A DNA stretch of 8,207 bases from Flavobacteriales bacterium (GTDB lineage Bacteria; Bacteroidota; Bacteroidia; Flavobacteriales; UA16), in assembly GCA_018700255.1 (NCBI GenBank), contig JABISU010000167.1, positions 1-8,207 on the forward strand, given 5' to 3'. Positions 7,198-8,207 of the stretch are shown here, piece by piece. The translations under genes were made by a program, and so were the position numbers. The notes beneath the pieces were generated by a model. The model searched no databases. It was not told where the DNA came from and saw only the letters and a list, made by a program, of their open reading frames with translations. Each line of letters opens with the position of its first letter. The stretch's first letter is position 1.

Positions 7198-7281
7198 TAC
7201 CCGGAGCGGGAATTGAACCCGCACGGCCTTACGGCCATCAGATTTTAAGTCTGACGTGTCTACCAATTCCACCATCCGGGC
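7198..7281 (-). tRNA. tRNA-Leu (anticodon UAA)
   Basis: The 84-base class II tRNA is read on the minus strand. The acceptor arms GCCCGGA (7275-7281) and TCCGGGT (7199-7205) pair over 7 bp with a G-U at the first pair. The anticodon stem TCAGA/TCTGA encloses the loop CTTAAAA, giving anticodon TAA at 7245-7247, which reads UUA leucine codons. A long variable arm with GGCC-GTAA-GGCC supports Leu. The T arm is GCGGG-TTCAATT-CCCGC. The discriminator base is A, as expected for Leu. The following bases are CA rather than CCA, so the CCA end is added after transcription. It lies 36 bases downstream of the Kdo transferase stop on the same strand. Confidence 0.97.
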
Positions 7282-7317
7282 ATTAGCGGATGCGAAGTTA
7301 CGTAGTTATTTAAGAGA

Positions 7318-8207
7318 TTAGGGCAAATAGGAAGTGATTTTTTCTGCTGCTCCTTTTTGAGATAAAACCCAAGACTTGGCGGCTAGTCCCGAGCTCTTAA
7401 GTTCTTGTGAGTTTTCACTTGAAAGCAGTCTTTTCAATTGTTGTGAAAGATCAGAGGGTGTGCTTGAAATATACAAAGCTGAAATATCTTGAAGAGAGAG
7501 AGCTTCACGAAAACGATTTATTTTTGGCCCAGAAAGTGACGGGATTCCGAAAGCTGAAGGTTCGAGGACATTGTGTAAGCCCGAGCCGAACCCTCCACCT
7601 ATTACCGCTAGGTCAGCGAGAGAGTAGAGTGAAGAAAGTAAGCCAATAGAATCGATGACTACAACTGAAGCATGTAAATCACCTGAAGAATACCTTGAGG
7701 AATTGGGAAAGAGGGCAAGGATTCTTTGAATGTTAGATTCGTTGACTTCATGGGGAGCGATGAGAAGTTTAATCTGATCATCCCAAGATAAAGACGCGAG
7801 AGCTCCCTCCTCCTCAGGCCATGAACTGCCGGCGAGGACTACTTTTGAATCTCCTTTCCAGTTTTTCAGATCACTTGGAGGAGTAGATTCCACAGCGATT
7901 TGTAATACACGATCTGCTCTCGGGTCTCCAGCGATCACTGAGTCTATTCCATGTAATTTCAACAGTCGTGATGAAGATTCGTCTTGTGTAAAGATCCTAT
8001 CGAACCGGCGCCATGCAGAAAAGAGAAATTTACTTATCGGGTTGGTGCGGAGGGGATAAGCGTCAGCAGTGAAGTAGGTTGCGAATACAAATGAGGGGAT
8101 TATTGCAGCGTCTAGTTGCTTCATGAGTTCAGGCCAAACCTCATATTTACACGTCGCAAAGAATTTCACATGATTACCCGTCGTGTTTAGGAAGTCGCGA
8201 ACTCTAC
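7318..8207 (-). CDS. waaA: 3-deoxy-D-manno-octulosonic acid (Kdo) transferase, C-terminal part, 5' end off the window
   Basis: Of this gene, 295 residues plus the stop are inside the window. The frame stays open to the right edge, with RVRDFLNTTGNH preceding the GTG at 8169-8167. That GTG is therefore an internal Val codon and the true start lies beyond 8207; family members are about 400-430 residues. Visible family features are KYEVWPEL near the left of the fragment, GDPRADRV, the strand VVLAGSSWPEEE, LLIAPHE, and the nucleotide-sugar binding signature GGGFGSGLHNVLEP (about 7558-7599). The enzyme is a membrane-associated GT-B glycosyltransferase that moves Kdo from CMP-Kdo to the lipid A precursor at the inner face of the inner membrane, an essential step in LPS core synthesis. 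The N-terminal acceptor-binding half is partly missing from view. The 36-base gap to the tRNA gene has no terminator, so read-through into the tRNA is possible. Confidence 0.92.
   Translation of the reverse strand, partial: RVRDFLNTTGNHVKFFATCKYEVWPELMKQLDAAIIPSFVFATYFTADAYPLRTNPISKFLFSAWRRFDRIFTQDESSSRLLKLHGIDSVIAGDPRADRVLQIAVESTPPSDLKNWKGDSKVVLAGSSWPEEEGALASLSWDDQIKLLIAPHEVNESNIQRILALFPNSSRYSSGDLHASVVVIDSIGLLSSLYSLADLAVIGGGFGSGLHNVLEPSAFGIPSLSGPKINRFREALSLQDISALYISSTPSDLSQQLKRLLSSENSQELKSSGLAAKSWVLSQKGAAEKITSYLP

Noticed and set aside
7198..7281. tRNA gene as an integration (att) site
   Set aside because: No integrase gene and no repeated tRNA fragment are seen in the window; both flanks look like ordinary chromosome.
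7407..7649. Plus-strand 80-codon frame opposite the Kdo transferase gene
   Set aside because: It overlaps the conserved GGGFGSGLHNVLEP coding region and has no recognisable features.
8167..8169. GTG as start codon of the Kdo transferase
   Set aside because: The frame continues upstream to the window edge with family-like residues, and the family is over 100 residues longer.
1..8207. CRISPR array, transposon, phage or defence system
   Set aside because: No spaced direct repeats, terminal inverted repeats, transposase, integrase, nuclease or toxin-antitoxin pair could be recognised.

Overview
The window reads as chromosomal DNA of a marine-type Bacteroidota, most likely Flavobacteriales or a Cryomorphaceae-like relative. 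The support is AT-rich spacers with poor Shine-Dalgarno sites, two secreted proteins that share a type IX secretion (T9SS)-like C-terminal tail, Cys-rich 'CTDxxACNYDP' repeats, a choice-of-anchor B protein, a DUF4369/TlpA-type thioredoxin, and a Bacteroidota-style Kdo transferase. This assignment comes from remembered family distributions, not from a search.

Layout: (1) 1-902, minus strand, a TlpA/ResA-like thiol-disulfide protein whose C-terminus lies off the left edge. (2) 903-1120, an AT-rich divergent spacer with a small inverted repeat next to the following gene. (3) 1121-3298, plus strand, a 725-residue secreted choice-of-anchor B (LVIVD-repeat) protein with two Cys-rich repeats, an extra beta-rich module and the T9SS-like tail. 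(4) 3324-4256, minus strand, a full-length MmuM-type homocysteine S-methyltransferase that converges on gene 3 with only 25 bases between the stops. (5) 4373-4972, minus strand, a small exported protein of unknown function that looks like an outer-membrane beta protein. (6) 5142-7013, minus strand, a 623-residue secreted modular esterase with the same tail. (7) 7198-7281, minus strand, tRNA-Leu(UAA), followed by a strong intrinsic terminator at 7154-7192. (8) 7318-8207, minus strand, the C-terminal part of the Kdo transferase WaaA/KdtA, cut by the right edge.

Functionally the window is mostly cell envelope and secretion: lipid A-Kdo synthesis, periplasmic thiol chemistry, a putative outer-membrane protein, and two large exported proteins probably handled by the T9SS. 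The methyltransferase is the only cytoplasmic metabolic enzyme besides the tRNA. I see no mobile element, CRISPR array, phage gene, defence island or toxin-antitoxin pair. The most notable features are the shared atypical sorting tail on two unrelated proteins, the module combination in the esterase, and the symmetric sequence in front of the methyltransferase gene.
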